NCBI RefSeq assembly: GCF_904849725.1
Contig: NC_058524.1
Coordinates: 489,621,763 to 489,685,762, forward strand
Reading direction: 5' to 3'
Length of the DNA: 64,000 nucleotides
Source: Hordeum vulgare subsp. vulgare
Taxonomy: Eukaryota; Streptophyta; Magnoliopsida; Poales; Poaceae
In this document: positions 36,387-50,190 of the stretch, one piece after another
Position numbering within the stretch: position 1 is the first letter of the stretch
Layout of the letters: every line of letters starts with the position of its first letter
Notes under the pieces: generated by a model
Databases searched by the model: none
Told to the model about the DNA's origin: nothing
The model's input: only the letters and a program-made list of their open reading frames with translations
Program-made: the position numbers and the translations under genes

Positions 36387-36759
36387 TTTGTTTTTGTATT
36401 TTCGCTCCAAGTTTGCATATCCACCATGTTTACTTGGACAATGTTTATATGTTCCTTCCAAAGTTCACCCGACAAAGTTAGTCATTTTATAATCTTCATC
36501 TGACGTTTGAATGCATTTTTACAATACAATAGACAAAATGGGCTTTATAGATAAGTTGTTCATCAAGTCGATTGTCTTTCATCTGTGACATACACGAGTT
36601 ATGGTTTCTTCATTTTGTGCTCGAATTTCACATGACATCCCCAAAACAGAATTTATGGATGTGTATTTCTCCTTTACTCTTCTTTTTTCTTTTTTGAAAG
36701 TATTGTACTTACTTGAATTTCATGTTCGTTTGATTATACGTGCGTTGCACTGTTACTGG

Positions 36760-37192
36760 TCTATTTCAAAATGCTAATTTCAGACCTCGGAAGACGAGAG
36801 TGGGTCAGCGTGAGGACGACGCTTTCTAATTTCTCGTACGGGTCTCAATTAGCCCTTGCACGAGTCGAGCAGGGCGACACAGCTTACATCCCAAGCTAAC
36901 AACCGACGGACACATACATGGACGGCCAGGATCACGTGTACGTTCGCATCGTACGATGGGAAAGCCAGCTTAGATCTCAAGCTATGGCGGCCACCGGCAA
37001 CCGCGGCTCGCAGGTGGTAGCTTAGGATCCAAGCGGACGACGCCATATATATACCGCGGCCGCGGCGGCCCCTCTCCATCGTCCGTGGACACGCGCCCTC
37101 GCATCGCCGCCGAAACCCATCGCTCTCGCTCTCCGCCCCGTCGATCCGCTCCGACGCCAGCGCGGGTTCCTGCTCCGGAGGTTTCAGCCGAA
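36760..37192 (+). promoter_or_regulatory. Ran gene promoter and 5' leader region
   Basis: The stretch between the Helitron end and the Ran ATG is gene-like and GC-rich near its 3' end. It holds a G-box/ABRE-like CACGTGTA at 36933-36940 and a TATATATA at 37046-37053. With the TATA box there, transcription should start near 37075-37085, giving a leader of roughly 110 bases. The G-box suggests possible light or stress responsiveness; that is inference. Confidence 0.5.
37046..37053 (+). promoter_or_regulatory. TATA box of the Ran gene
   Basis: TATATATA, flanked by GCGG-rich sequence, lies 140 bp upstream of the start codon in the correct orientation and distance for a plant class II promoter. 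Confidence 0.6.
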
Positions 37193-39232
<2,040 letters not shown>

Positions 39233-39784
39233 GCTGATCAATCGGAGGATGTGCCTAGTTTAGTAGCAGCATCTATAGTTTCAAACTCTTATAAGAAGTG
39301 AAGTGAAACTTCTGTATCCGTATCAGACTTTCAGTAGGCATTTGATGACGATGGTTTGTGCTTGTTAAAACTGAATGAATGCGAAGGTTAATCGGTTTCT
39401 TTGTGGTGTTCATAAAAAATTGTAAACAAAAATCTGCGTTTTTTTTTGCTTCAGAGCTTTCACACAAAAACAAAGTTTACTTCAGAGCATTTGAGCCTGT
39501 GCTCTACTCCCGGATCTGAGACAGCTTGGGAGTGGATGACGTGAGATTGCAACGTCACAAAGATAGTAGCGATCATTATTCTACGATTAGCCGTCGCAAA
39601 GATAGTAACGATGAAGTGCAAGTCTTTCCTTTCCTTGGCTTGGTTGATGCAATACGCCTGATCCACCCACTTTTCCCTATGGTCATGTACCCTCCAACTC
39701 ATCAACCTGGGTATCGTGATGTTGTCTCTCCTACAACTGATAAGTACTAGTCCGGCTCCAGAATAATTTGAAGTGTTGAACATT
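39233..39784. other. Ran 3' UTR and unassigned flank
   Basis: The first 170 bases are probably the Ran 3' UTR and downstream region; there is no canonical AATAAA, but AT-rich near-matches exist around 39300-39420. The remainder to 39784 shows no recognisable gene or repeat. Confidence 0.4.
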
Positions 39785-40182
39785 TAGCCTGTTTGGGACT
39801 CCTCTGCTCAAGCTCCGCTCTAGAAAACGTAAGCCAAACGGGGTAGCTCCACGATATACCGTTTCGTAAAAAAACTAGAATCTGGGGTCCAACTCTTTGT
39901 TTTTTGTGAAGCTCTCTAGGAGGTGCTCCATCAAATTATAGAAGCTAGAGTTGAAAGAAAATTACCCACCACTGCCACCAGTAAGTGGATACCCCTTCGT
40001 TTCTTACCTCTCATCCAATCAAATAGGTCCTTTCCACCAAATTTTTCATTCGTGAAGCTGGAGCTAAATGAGAGCCAAACATTCTCTTGAAATGGTTGCA
40101 ACTTCTATATGAAACTGCTCTAAAATGAATTTGGTGAAGCGGAGCTGATTTTGATGAAGCAGAGCGGTCCCAAACACGGCTA
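39785..40182. mobile_element. fold-back MITE-like element, about 400 bp
   Basis: The left end TAGCCTGTTTGGGACTCCTC and the inverted right end TAGCCGTGTTTGGGACCGCT match at most positions, giving imperfect terminal inverted repeats of about 25 bp. Internal GAAGCAGAGC/GCTCTGC-type motifs are also inverted. The termini resemble those of grass MITEs of the hAT type, but no clear target duplication is seen, so the superfamily is uncertain. Confidence 0.5.
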
Positions 40183-40235
40183 TATTTGTACATCTTCTTA
40201 ATACACGCTCCACGTTTACTCGTATATGTTGAACA

Positions 40236-40715
40236 TATGTCAAATGCACATTGAACATTTTCTAAATAGATGGTGAATATTAACATTTTCTAAATAGATG
40301 GTGAATATTTATTTTAAAACACAGTGAACACTTTTCAAATTGCAACGCTTATTTTTTAAATATGTTGCCCCTTTTTAATTATCATGAACATTTTTAAAAA
40401 TTGGCACAAAGACATTTTTGTATGTTATGAATATTTTTTGAACAAATTTTAAAATTTCACGAAGAAATGTCATGAACATATTTTCCTGAGTGTTTTTTAT
40501 CATTTTTTAAAAGCCATGAACAATTTTATGAATGATATAAAAAATGTGTACAAATTATGTGAACTAATTTTTAAATTTCATGAATACTTTAAAAATGTCA
40601 TGTACATTTTTTAAAGTGTGGAGATTTTGAAATGTTATGGAGATTTTAAAAACAGCACGAACACACTTTCCATTTCTTGAATATTTTTGTCATGCAGCCT
40701 GAACATTTTTGAAAA
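40236..40715. repeat. AT-rich degenerate GAACATTTTT repeats
   Basis: Many variants of TGAACATTTTT, TTTTAAA and ATGAACA recur on the plus strand. Within them a 28-bp unit beginning AACATTTTCTAAATAGATGG is repeated perfectly in tandem (40254-40281 and 40282-40309). Such degenerate runs are common in Triticeae DNA, often near class II elements; no coding potential is seen. Confidence 0.6.
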
Positions 40716-40727
40716 CTAAGTAAAGTA

Positions 40728-40887
40728 CTCCCTTCGTTCCTAAATATAAGTCTTTTAAGCGATTTTACTAGAGGTCTACATACGGAACAAAATGATTGAA
40801 TGTATGCTCTAAAATATGTCTATATACATCTGTATACAGTTTAACAGTGAAACCTCTAAAAAAACTTATATTTAGAAACGGAGGGAG
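40728..40887. mobile_element. Stowaway MITE, intact
   Basis: CTCCCTTCGTTCCTAAATAT at the left and its inverted complement ending CGGAGGGAG at the right give long terminal inverted repeats. Flanking TA dinucleotides at 40726-40727 and 40888-40889 are the target duplication. The 160-bp size is that of the small Triticeae Stowaway families. It is a non-autonomous Tc1/mariner relative. Confidence 0.95.
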
Positions 40888-40889
40888 TA

Positions 40890-41271
40890 TTTCTTTATAG
40901 TGCACGCATGCACATGGTTGGTACGTCAAAAAAAGAAAGACGATCTGTGCCTGACTCAATGTGTGGGGGTCAATGTGACTTGCAACACTTATTGTTGCAC
41001 ATATGTGTGGCGGTGTGCGTGCAACATCTGAAAAAATCGTGCGTGCCTACGCTCCTGCGCCTGCCTCACACATTTTCTTTTGGAGGAGAACTAAAACTTT
41101 TTTGATTAATAGCAATGTCTCAATGGATGATTACACACTCATGTGGCTGGATAAGCCAAACATGTCTTTCTAAAGCAAGATTTAAAGAAAAAATCTTTAA
41201 AATATCAACTTATGTATAATGTATTACCGCTACACCCTTCAAAGATAATCTTAGAGGAATCAAAATCTAGC
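40890..41271. other. unassigned intergenic sequence
   Basis: Nothing supported is seen here: short open frames only, AT-rich, no inverted repeats or known termini. Confidence 0.4.
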
Positions 41272-41640
41272 ATTTTTTTTTGGAAAAGGGGGTTCAAATC
41301 CCCGGTCTCTGCATCAATCGATGCATACGGCCATCTTTATTAAATATTCAACATAGGTCTAACAAGAATATACATCAAACCATCCGAAGCCACCACTCAC
41401 ACCTACGAAACTCGATAATGTGGAGTGCTCTCACTCCTCATATCTAAAACCGGTGCCGTCACCGATGCATCCACATAACGTATCGGAATCGACAGCCGGT
41501 GCAGCAGACCTAAAGCGTACACCACATGCACACATTTTAGACGCCGCCATCATCATCAGGCCGCTGACCCATCGTCAGGAGAGATATCTGTATCATCCTT
41601 GCCAGTCCGTCCATCCGTCGACGCCACCGTGGCTCGTCAG

Positions 41641-41930
41641 TCCAGGCACGAAGATTCTGGAAAATCTGTCGTGCGTAGCACCTGCCGACCAGGCATGACA
41701 CAGCGTAGCACCTGTCGGCCAGGTATGACTTGACATCTCCACCGAAAGCTCCGTGCAAGAAGATCGACGCCACCACGGCGCCAAACAACGCCACCGCCCT
41801 GCGCTCATTCGTCCAGACATGAAGATTCTGGAAGAACTGTTGTGCGTAGCACCTACCAACCAGGCATGACTCAGCTTAGCACCTGTCGGCCAGTCATGAC
41901 TTGACAGTTCCACCAAATCTTCGGGCCAGA
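41641..41930. repeat. tandem duplication, about 173-bp unit
   Basis: Two diverged copies begin TCCAGGCACGAAGATTCTGG and TCCAGACATGAAGATTCTGG (near 41641 and 41814), each followed by a GTGCGTAGCACCT and GTCGGCCAG pattern. The second copy is shorter. Confidence 0.7.
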
Positions 41931-42780
41931 CGAAGCTGCTCCATCTCCTGCCTCTGTCATCCAGCGCTGCTTCACAAATGATGCTCCCAAGAAAGAAACG
42001 GTACCGCAGTACAACCATCGTCCGATCTGGAAAGTCAGATCTTAGGATTTCCCCCGAAGCAGTGCCCACCACCAGCAACCGTCTAGGACCCACATAGTGC
42101 CCACCACCACTCAGCCCTCAAGGCGACGCCTTCAGGAAGGTCACGACATCAAGGACGCCGCTGCCGCCCACCGGAGTTAGGGTGTTCACCCGAGAGGCAG
42201 TGAGGTAGGAAGTGGAGGAGCAGACGTAGACCGACGTCTTCACGAAGAACAACGGCGCCCTTGAGCGTCGTCGGCGGCGCGGCCGGCCAGGGCCGACCAA
42301 TGGGGTTTCCCTTATCTGAATCTCCTCCACCAGCTTCATCCGCGGCCACGCCGGCACGCCAAAAAACCGCAAGAGAGAAGCACACTGCGGGTATCTGGAT
42401 CAATGAAGGTCCAATCTAAACAATGATGAGTACCACCACCCTGCGCTGGCCGACGACGTCCGGGCGTCGGATCCAGAAGGATCTGACCCGAACTCGACGA
42501 CGCATGCGACCACCATGTCTTGCCCCTCCCGCAGCCGCCACACGCGTCGCAAGAACGAACCTCAGCCCTCGACGCGCTCCGCACGCCGCCGCTAGGATCC
42601 ACATGCCGCGCCGCCGCACCGCGCCCTAGTCCTACGCCTCCTCACGAACGGCCGTCCCACGCCAGCCATGTCACGTGAAGGGGAGAGGTTCCCCGCCGCC
42701 GCCCCTGCCGGCCAGGCTTTGCCCGGTGGCGCTGCTGGCAGCGGCGAGGATGACGGAGGAGCGAGGGAGAACCGGCGGCG

Positions 42781-42884
42781 GCAACCACTTGACAGTCCAC
42801 TCTTGTGCGTGAACTTCCTTGACAATGGTTGTGTGTTGTCCTCGTGTACTACTTTCTACCTCCCACGCAACCACTTGACAGTCC
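42781..42884. repeat. 18-bp direct repeats flanking 68 bp
   Basis: GCAACCACTTGACAGTCC occurs perfectly at 42781-42798 and 42867-42884. The intervening 68 bp show no transposon termini. Confidence 0.8.
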
Positions 42885-42913
42885 GAAGAAATGATGATGT
42901 TTCTAAGAAGATC

Positions 42914-45074
42914 CTACGCCAATGCCATCGCTACTCGACAAGCGAGAGCTTCTGGGGTGGTGGGGTCTAGTATTCCATCATAGATAACCGAAGATGACCC
43001 CGAATAATATCCATTAACATCTCTGGATACAACTGCCACTGAACCTCGTCCAGCCCGACTGGCAACGGCGCCGTCCACGTTCAGCTTAGCAAACATAGGG
43101 GCGGAGGTGCCCATGGTTTGTGTTGTCTTGTCGGAATTTCTTGATGTTGTATGCGACCCTGGCTTCTCTCTAGCGTCATCATCTTTGCAATATAGTGCTT
43201 AGCAGACATATATATTGTGTGTGGCGACTGAAACTCGTGATCATATATAGCTTTCCTCCTCGCGAACCAGATCGACCAAAGTGTGATTACTATCTATGTG
43301 AACTCATCATGTGATACACAGTTGTGCATGGGGAAGAGCCATTGTTTTGCATGAGGCCCCATTGTCGAGGTCATATGTTCAACCAGTTCCTGTTTGAAGA
43401 GGGCCCAAATGCACGTGGACATGGAACAGTCCAACAATGCGTGCCTCCAGGATTCAGATCGGCCACAAATGACACAATATGGATCATCTGCCATCTTCCT
43501 AAGTTCAAGTACATCAAAATTCGGGAGAGAGTGATGTGACAATCTCCAAAGAAAATCCAAATTTTGGATGGGACCTGAATACCCCGAAGTTTAGTCCAAT
43601 CATGAGTTTTAGTTGCTGTCGTTGATGGTCCTACATCATGAAATAACCAACCCTTGCGATCCGACTTGGTCTTTATCAACATATGATATGCGGATCTCAC
43701 AGAAAAAGAACCATTGTTTCTCATACAGAGGAGAATACTCAAGATTGCTGATGCATCCATTGGCAAAAATATTGTCCCGATTAACTCTATTTTCCATGAT
43801 GACGATGTCTCATCAATGAGATCACTAACCCAAAACAAATTTACATACGGTACCGTAGTAATCGATCTCATTGTTCCTTCTCTCAGGAGCCAAGTGTGAC
43901 CCCAAATATCCGTCTTCCGCCCATCACCAATTCTCCTAATTGTTCCTTGGACCAGCACATCTCTTTCTTTTACTCCCTCCGTTCCTAAATATAAGTATTT
44001 TAAGAGATTTTAATACGGACTACATACGGAGCAACATGAATGAATCTACACTCTGAATTATGTCTATATACATACATCCATATATAATAAGATGGAGTAG
44101 AATCGATCGCCAAATCTGTGAGGGGTGGGAGCCAAAGGGATCTTCGAAGAGTCAAGTATTTGGGAAGTAAACTGCTTTCAAATTCCGTGCACTAAGGGAT
44201 CCTGGGTTCTGCATAATTCGGAAACCTTGTTGAGAAAGAAGAGATAGATTGAATAGCCCCAAATATTTGAATCCTAGTCCTCCCATAGCATTAGATTTGG
44301 TCATGACATCCCAAGCAACCCATGCAAATTTCCTCTTCTCCTGTTTTCATCCCACCAAAATTTTGTGATCATGGAATTCAAGTGTTCATACAATCACTTG
44401 GGTAGCTTAAAACAGCCCATAGAATATACCAGAATAGCTTGTACCGCTAACTTTATGAACACTTCTTTCCCTCCTACAGAAATTAATTTTTCTATCCAAC
44501 CTTGTACTTTATTCTAGATCTTGTCCTTCAAATATGTAAAGGTTTCCATTCTTTGATCGTCCCACATCTGAAGGCATGCCCAAGTATTTTTCATTGAGGT
44601 TCTCACTCCGAACATTTATAACTTGCTTTACCTCCCCTCTAACATTCTAAGGGCACCCTTTACTAAAGAAAACCGCGGACTCCTCTCTGTTAATTCTCTA
44701 ACATGTAGCCTCACAGTAAGTAACCCACAAGTGTGACATTTCTCCCGCCACTAATCTGCTCGCATGAAAAAACAACAGGTTGTCATCGCGAAGAGAAAAC
44801 GGTTCACAAGGGGGCGACGGAGCCACTTGAACGCCACTGAACTAGGATGGCTTTTTTAGCTTTGAGGAGGCACGAGAGCCCTATGATGCCAACAAGAAGA
44901 GATAGGGTGAAAGAGGATCTCCCTAATGGATACCTCTTGAAGATTTAAAAATTTCAAGTCTTTTCCATTGAAGATAACCGAAAAATGACCAAGCTTACCA
45001 TGCACATTATCACATTAATCCACTGTTGTGTGAAGGCAAGTTTCCCCATGATGGTCTGGAAATATGCCCACTCT
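42914..45074 (-). pseudogene. LINE (non-LTR retrotransposon) remnant, RT to RNase H
   Basis: From right to left on the minus strand: an RT palm piece with Gly-Asp-Pro-Leu-Ser-Pro and Leu-Phe-Leu-Leu-Ala-Ser near 44930-44870; a decayed RT end; a connecting region with Gly-Asp-Gly and Ile-Trp motifs (43958-43560); a zf-RVT domain with Cys-x2-Cys, His and Cys near 43480-43410; and an RNase H-like piece (43114-42914) with Leu-Asn-Val-Asp-Gly-Ala and Glu-Ala-Leu-Ala. RT catalyses target-primed copying. Several shifts and stops, plus an inserted Stowaway, show it is dead. The N-terminal endonuclease is missing because a chromovirus LTR cuts in at 45075. Confidence 0.8.
43973..44097. mobile_element. 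Stowaway MITE, internally deleted
   Basis: The left end CTCCCTCCGTTCCTAAATAT after TA is that of the same family as 40728-40887. The right inverted repeat is reduced to GGAGTAG near 44091-44097. It lies inside the LINE remnant and is younger than it. Confidence 0.75.
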
Positions 45075-48000
45075 TGTAACATCCCAAAATTCTATAGTTT
45101 GGAATATTACTAAACTAAGTGTTTATTGAATGTGTGTTTGATTGATTGTTTGAATTGGAGTGAAATTTGAAACTTCTTGGAATGTTAAATGAGAGGGAAT
45201 AAAAGGACTTTCCCTAAACTTCATTCTTACATTTGGTTCCCATGAATTCAAATTCGTTTCAACACAAACACTAGCATGATGATAATATGACCTCTTCCAT
45301 TAAAGAAATGAAAAGGGGGTTGAGAAGATTTGAATTTCATATGAAAATATTTCAAACCAAAAACTTTATGCAACTCAATGATTTTCATGATAGATGATAA
45401 AATGACTTCTTCAAAGTATATGAAAGAGAGTTGAAAGTGATGAGGATCACCTTTGGAAGTTATTGGATTCCACTTTTGAAAATTTCCCATGTGAGTTTCA
45501 AATCCATTTCCATTATTCAAAATAAAATAAAGATAGAAGGAAACATGACCCCTTCAAATATCAGTGAGAAGGAAAATGAATTAGGAAACAAACAAAGAAA
45601 TATTTGAAAAATAATTGAATTCATTTGCACAGCTCTTTCTTGAAATGATTGAATATTGCTTTTATTGTGTTTTATTAAAAATATTTCCCTTTGAAAAAGA
45701 TTAGTGATGAGTGTAAAATGACTCCCTCCATGGGAAAGATAATGGAAAACTATTTTGGATCCATTTCATATTTTCAAAAAGTCATTTTTAATTGATTTTG
45801 AGCACGAGATTGTTTCTACAATTTTTAGAAAATATTTATATATTTTTTTATTTTGTCAAAAATAGCTCACAGAGAGTTAAATATCCTCTAGTATTTGTGT
45901 GAAAGATTTCAACTTGTTATCAGTTGATTTAATATTTATTCGAAGCACTTTTCTAATTCATATTTAAACTAAAAAACAGACTATACAAGCGACTCATATT
46001 TATCTGTTGCACTGACGCAAGCTGTGTCTATCCCTTGCCTGTGGTGATATATAATTAACACTCGCCCATGCACATCATAGCAAGAACAGCTTAGCCCAAT
46101 TACAGTACGCCCAGATTTTGTTTCTTTCGCATGGGCCACGGCCTGATCATCTCCTGTATGCGCACGTACATCTCTTTCGGTCACCTAAAAAAACGTACAT
46201 ATCTCGTTGTGTATAAAGAAAACTCATCATGTACACTTTTTAGTCCCATCTCGTAAGTTTTAGAAAGTCTCCCTCCCATCTATAAATATAGACCCAATAA
46301 GCATCTAAAAATCATTTAAATCAGATTAAATCATTCTTTTGGTTTAACTAGCTTCATAAAACATAATATTTCTCTCCTGCGGGAATTCTTCAAGTCGTTT
46401 CTTCTCTCCTGCGGGAATTTTGAAAGTCATCTCCTCTCTGAAGTTGTCTCTTCTGTTTGATGGTATTCTGTTCATATTTTTCTTTATACTCATGTAGCTT
46501 ATTATTGTTTTTAGACTAATATACAGTAGAATAATTACATCATCAATTAGTCTATATGTTTACACATTAACCCTTGAATTCTTTTAGCCATATCTTTTCG
46601 TTTTCCCGTACAACAGCTTGGTCCTGTTTTTTCAAATAGCTAAAATTATTTAATTGTTTATTTAAATTAGATAAAACCAAATCCTAGAACTTTGTCCTGA
46701 TCTCACCTATACAATGAACATATCAAATCAACTTTTAACAATTTTCAAATTTCAAAATATGTTCAGATTCATATTCAAACTTATTTTTATTCGTAGCTCT
46801 ATTTTTGATGAATCTAATTGCCTCGGATTCGTATCCAAGTAATCTGTTCGTACCATTAGCGTCGTCTTTTCAACATATAATTTTGATCATAATCAGATTA
46901 GCCTACTAGTCAAACAAAAGTGTTGCTATACATCGTTTTAAGAAGATTCAATGCCATATTAAATTATTTCTACCCGTTGATCCGTTATTCCGAATCTACA
47001 CATTCTTTTTTTACATGTTCCTATTGACTTCCTACGTCGAGTAGCATCGTTTGAGTTGATTTCTTCATCTTTCACCTTACAACATCATAAGAACTTTTTC
47101 CCTATGACTTCTTAGTATGTTGTTATTTTCACATTGTGATATATTTTGTTCTTATGTTCTTTTGGTTCTTCTTTTTAGCATGGAGGTTTATTGGATTTTA
47201 TTCATTTACGAGAGATTTCTCAGAGTGTGTCGAGTAGAATCATCAGGATTTGTGAGAGAAAATCACTTCACCAACAAGTACGAGGCAAGTCATTTTGATC
47301 ATCTCTTTATCATTCCTATCTTTTATTGCATTAGTGTCGCCTTCCACCTTGCATCAAGTAGGTAAACTGAAATTGTAGGTCTTGAGTAGTATCGTGAGGT
47401 AGCAATCCCAATAACCTTATTACTAAGCACCGGGAATCGATGAATAATTGTTATTGCCGTGCTTTAATAGACGTGGGATTGGTATTAGTGATTCATGAAA
47501 GTTGTGAGGGTTAAGATGATCTGGATCACCTCAAGACTTCAACAATTTTAATACACCTCTAGGTGGAGTAATTGCAAAGAGAGGGCACCTCATGTCTATC
47601 ATGACTTGCCAAGGGGATCCTAGGTATGTATTAGTGATCACCTAGTTCTACTACCTTGCTAGGGCACCTGATGTCTATCAGGACTTGCGCAGGGAATCGT
47701 GGGGATGTACCATTGATCATCCACTTTTAAAGGCCACCATGCTCAAAGGGATTGACTGACCTTTCAAGACTAGAAGCTTTTGTGTGCAGCCACTAGCTAT
47801 TTGGGCTCTAGAATAGTTGAGTACTTTAGAAGGACTATGTCTCGGTCATCCCATTCTCAAACACAGGCAGTGCAAAGACTTCAAGGGAGGCCACCGAGTC
47901 TTGCAGGGAAAAGTGCATAAACCTGTGCAAAGTTTCAAACTAATCGATTAGTTGTGTCACTGGTTATAGACAATTCAAGTGATTGGAAATGGATTATGTG

Positions 48001-48519
48001 GAGATCTCAACACATGATACTTTAAATGAATTTGGGATTAGTGAAAACTTAGGGGTGTGAGAATTTGGTTGGCGGAACCATCTCATTAATGACATCATAT
48101 TTGTAGTAGTTAATCTAATTAACTTTGAGTTATGTAAAGACTAGCATTTATGCAAAAACTCGGACTTGAATCGATCAAAGCCATACTACGACTTTCATCT
48201 ACTTTCATGTGACTCTGCCAGTACATTCGATGTACTGACCTACACAACTACAACTTATCATGTTGCAAGCATTTCTACGACTAGTAAGAGTTAAGCTGTA
48301 GGGTTACAGTCTACACTCAACTTGTCATTGGAGTTTATGGGACTCCACGCCTGTATGATTGTTTCTGCTGTGTTATATGAGGTATACTCTGGATCTATGT
48401 TACCTTTTTAACATGTGATTTTATGGTGTTTCATTGATGTATTATGTGTATTAGCATACTGATCCAAGGATAGCATAAAAAGCACATATGCACCGATCCA
48501 TTTGGGTTGGGTCGCTACA
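45075..48519 (+). repeat. 5' LTR, 3445 bp
   Basis: Starts TGTAACATCCCAAAATTC and ends GGGTTGGGTCGCTACA, with TG and CA termini and a PBS five bases later. The first 900 bases are AT-rich; a TATAAATA box lies at 46281-46288. No other LTR of this family is in the window, so the boundaries rest on termini and PBS placement. Confidence 0.7.
46281..46288 (+). promoter_or_regulatory. TATA box in LTR
   Basis: TATAAATA within CCCATCTATAAATATAGACC, plus orientation, in the middle of the LTR as expected for a U3/R border. Confidence 0.45.
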
Positions 48520-48523
48520 TACA

Positions 48524-48535
48524 TGGTATGGGAGC
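48524..48535 (+). other. degenerate primer binding site, tRNA-Met type
   Basis: TGGTATGGGAGC matches TGGTATCAGAGC except for two bases and begins five bases after the LTR end. It is decayed but still recognisable. Confidence 0.6.
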
Positions 48536-49329
48536 AAATGTTGACTATTGGACGTGACTCTAGAAACTGGAAAGTCCTTAGGAAAGGATCTCTCTAAAAC
48601 TTTATGTAGAAGAAATCTTTTACTCCTCATCTTTTCTCTGTTTTATCAAATATTCCCGCTTGCCTCTAAGTAGTTAGACTATATCCATTCCTTTTGACCA
48701 CATGAAGGATCAACTTATGCCATTTCAATAAGGATAAGATATCAAATAACGTATGACCAACCCAGAGTAAAGAGGATTACACTATGCATTCAGAGAATTG
48801 AAACTACAAGTATTAAAGACTCTGAAAACTCGAACAATTTGAAGACCCCAAAGAATTCCCAGATTTATATGACCTTTAGTAGACCAAAAACCCTGTTTTA
48901 TACTCACGTTAGATGTGATGATTTGTGAGCTGTCATTTTGTGGTTTTCTAAAAGAAAACAAATAAAACATATTTTCAAAACTTTATTGTTTTTATGGGTA
49001 TCTTTCTCCCTCTCTCTCCAACCTTACCTCATCGTTGCTAAAACCATCAGATGCTGCCAAAATGTGCCGCCAATGAACCATGGAACGGTATCCCACTTGG
49101 CTTAGAGTAGTTTCTCCAGACCTAGAACCAGACGCGTCAACTCCTGATGTAGAACATGAACAACAACAACAGCATCCACCCAAACTACAACAACCCTCCA
49201 TCGCCTTCACTCTTAGTTGGTAATAATACCCGTTTCTGAGATTGAACCCACCTATGTTCTCAAGTAGCCCTGAGTCGATAGTTGCAAATGACTCACTCCA
49301 CAATTTGGGAAGGAAAATAGACACCACAT

Positions 49330-50190
49330 GATGCACAGATGTGAAGAAAGTGAGGTTTGCTTTGCAACAACTAGATGTACCAGTAGCCTCATGGGAGAAT
49401 TACACCTCCACCTACTCCCTCGCAGATGTGACTTGGGAACAATTCTAGTATGCATCCCGTACTTCTCATGTTTCAGCTGGAGCTATGAGTCTCAAGAAGA
49501 AGGAATTCCATAACTATGTCAGGGAGGAGTTCAATGTCTAAGTATGTTGAAGAGTTCAGTAGGTTGGCCCGTATGCTCCACGAGACGTGGCCATCGATGC
49601 AGCTAAACAGGAGAAATTTTTGGGAGGTCTGAATGATGAACTTAGATTTTCGTTGACCGTTGCTCACTTTGATAATTTCTAGGAGTTGGTTGATAATGCT
49701 ATTATCCACGAAGGCAAGCATCATCAGATTGGGAACCGCAAGAGGAAGTTTGGAACCAAAAATTTTAACCGTGGAGCTCAATATAAGCATCGATGCACTT
49801 CCTACCCAGGGAGTACCGGATTTGAAAATAGTTAGTTTGGAGGAAACAACTATCCAAACCATGGAGATCATTCTCAGCATGGAGGCATGTAAACAATCAT
49901 AATGGCCATATGCATGGCAATGCAACTGGAGGAATTGGAAACCAGCATCATCCCAACCCAGCTGCACAAGCAGAGAAGGATAAGATACATATTACTTGGT
50001 TCAAGTGCATGAAGACGAATCACTACGCTAGTAGGGCCCAAAAGGAAGCCAAGAGCCCAAAGAAACTACATAATCACAAAGAAGCCCCAAGACTTGTCGA
50101 AAGTCATTTGTTTTCACTTCAAGGAAGCATGACATTTTGCGAGGGAGTGTTCATACAATAAGAAAGCTTGAATAAAGAATGTAATAAGTG
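49330..50190 (+). pseudogene. gag of a Tekay-type chromovirus, heavily decayed
   Basis: Pieces in shifting frames show the gag core. Near 49340-49450 they carry an Asn-Tyr-Thr-Ser-Thr-Tyr and Val-Thr-Trp-Glu-Gln-Phe pattern, and near 49540-49690 Arg-Leu-Ala-Arg-Tyr-Ala-Pro and Ala-Lys-Gln-Glu-Lys-Phe-Leu. A basic segment follows near 49730, and two zinc-knuckle remnants near 49998-50035 and 50100-50150 have lost one or more Cys. At least four stops and several shifts are present. Gag of this lineage coats element RNA; this copy cannot. Confidence 0.7.

Larger units (their letters stand above)
34415..36759 (+). mobile_element. Helitron-like non-autonomous element
   Basis: The left end is A then TCTCTACTAATAAAAGC, a typical grass Helitron 5' end. 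The right end is GTGCGTTGCACTGTTACTGG then T: a GTGC-GTT-GCAC hairpin nine bases before a CTGG terminus, fitting the CTRR rule. The A and T flanks fit insertion between A and T without target duplication. No Rep or helicase motif is visible over 2345 bp. It carries a piece of a non-LTR reverse transcriptase zinc domain and a possible captured last exon. It sits about 290 bp upstream of the Ran TATA box. Confidence 0.7.
41272..42884 (-). mobile_element. possible 3' part of a non-LTR retroelement, unassigned
   Basis: Read on the minus strand, the region ends in GGGGATTTGAACCCCCTTTTCC followed by a run of A (plus-strand T run at 41273-41281), the appearance of a poly(A) tail. Upstream on that strand is AATAAAGATGGCCGTATGC. 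The body is GC-rich, with a 173-bp tandem duplication, and its open frames are not recognisable. It may belong to the LINE remnant to the right or be a separate short retroelement. No target duplication was found. Confidence 0.35.

Noticed and set aside
41283..41300. tRNA-like T-arm GGGGTTCAAATCCCC
   Set aside because: No acceptor stem, D-arm or anticodon arm at the proper distances; probably part of a retroelement 3' end.
42592..42970. GC-rich open frames resembling a first exon near 42668
   Set aside because: No splice donor with a matching downstream exon and no recognisable protein; the frame runs into the 18-bp direct repeats and LINE sequence.
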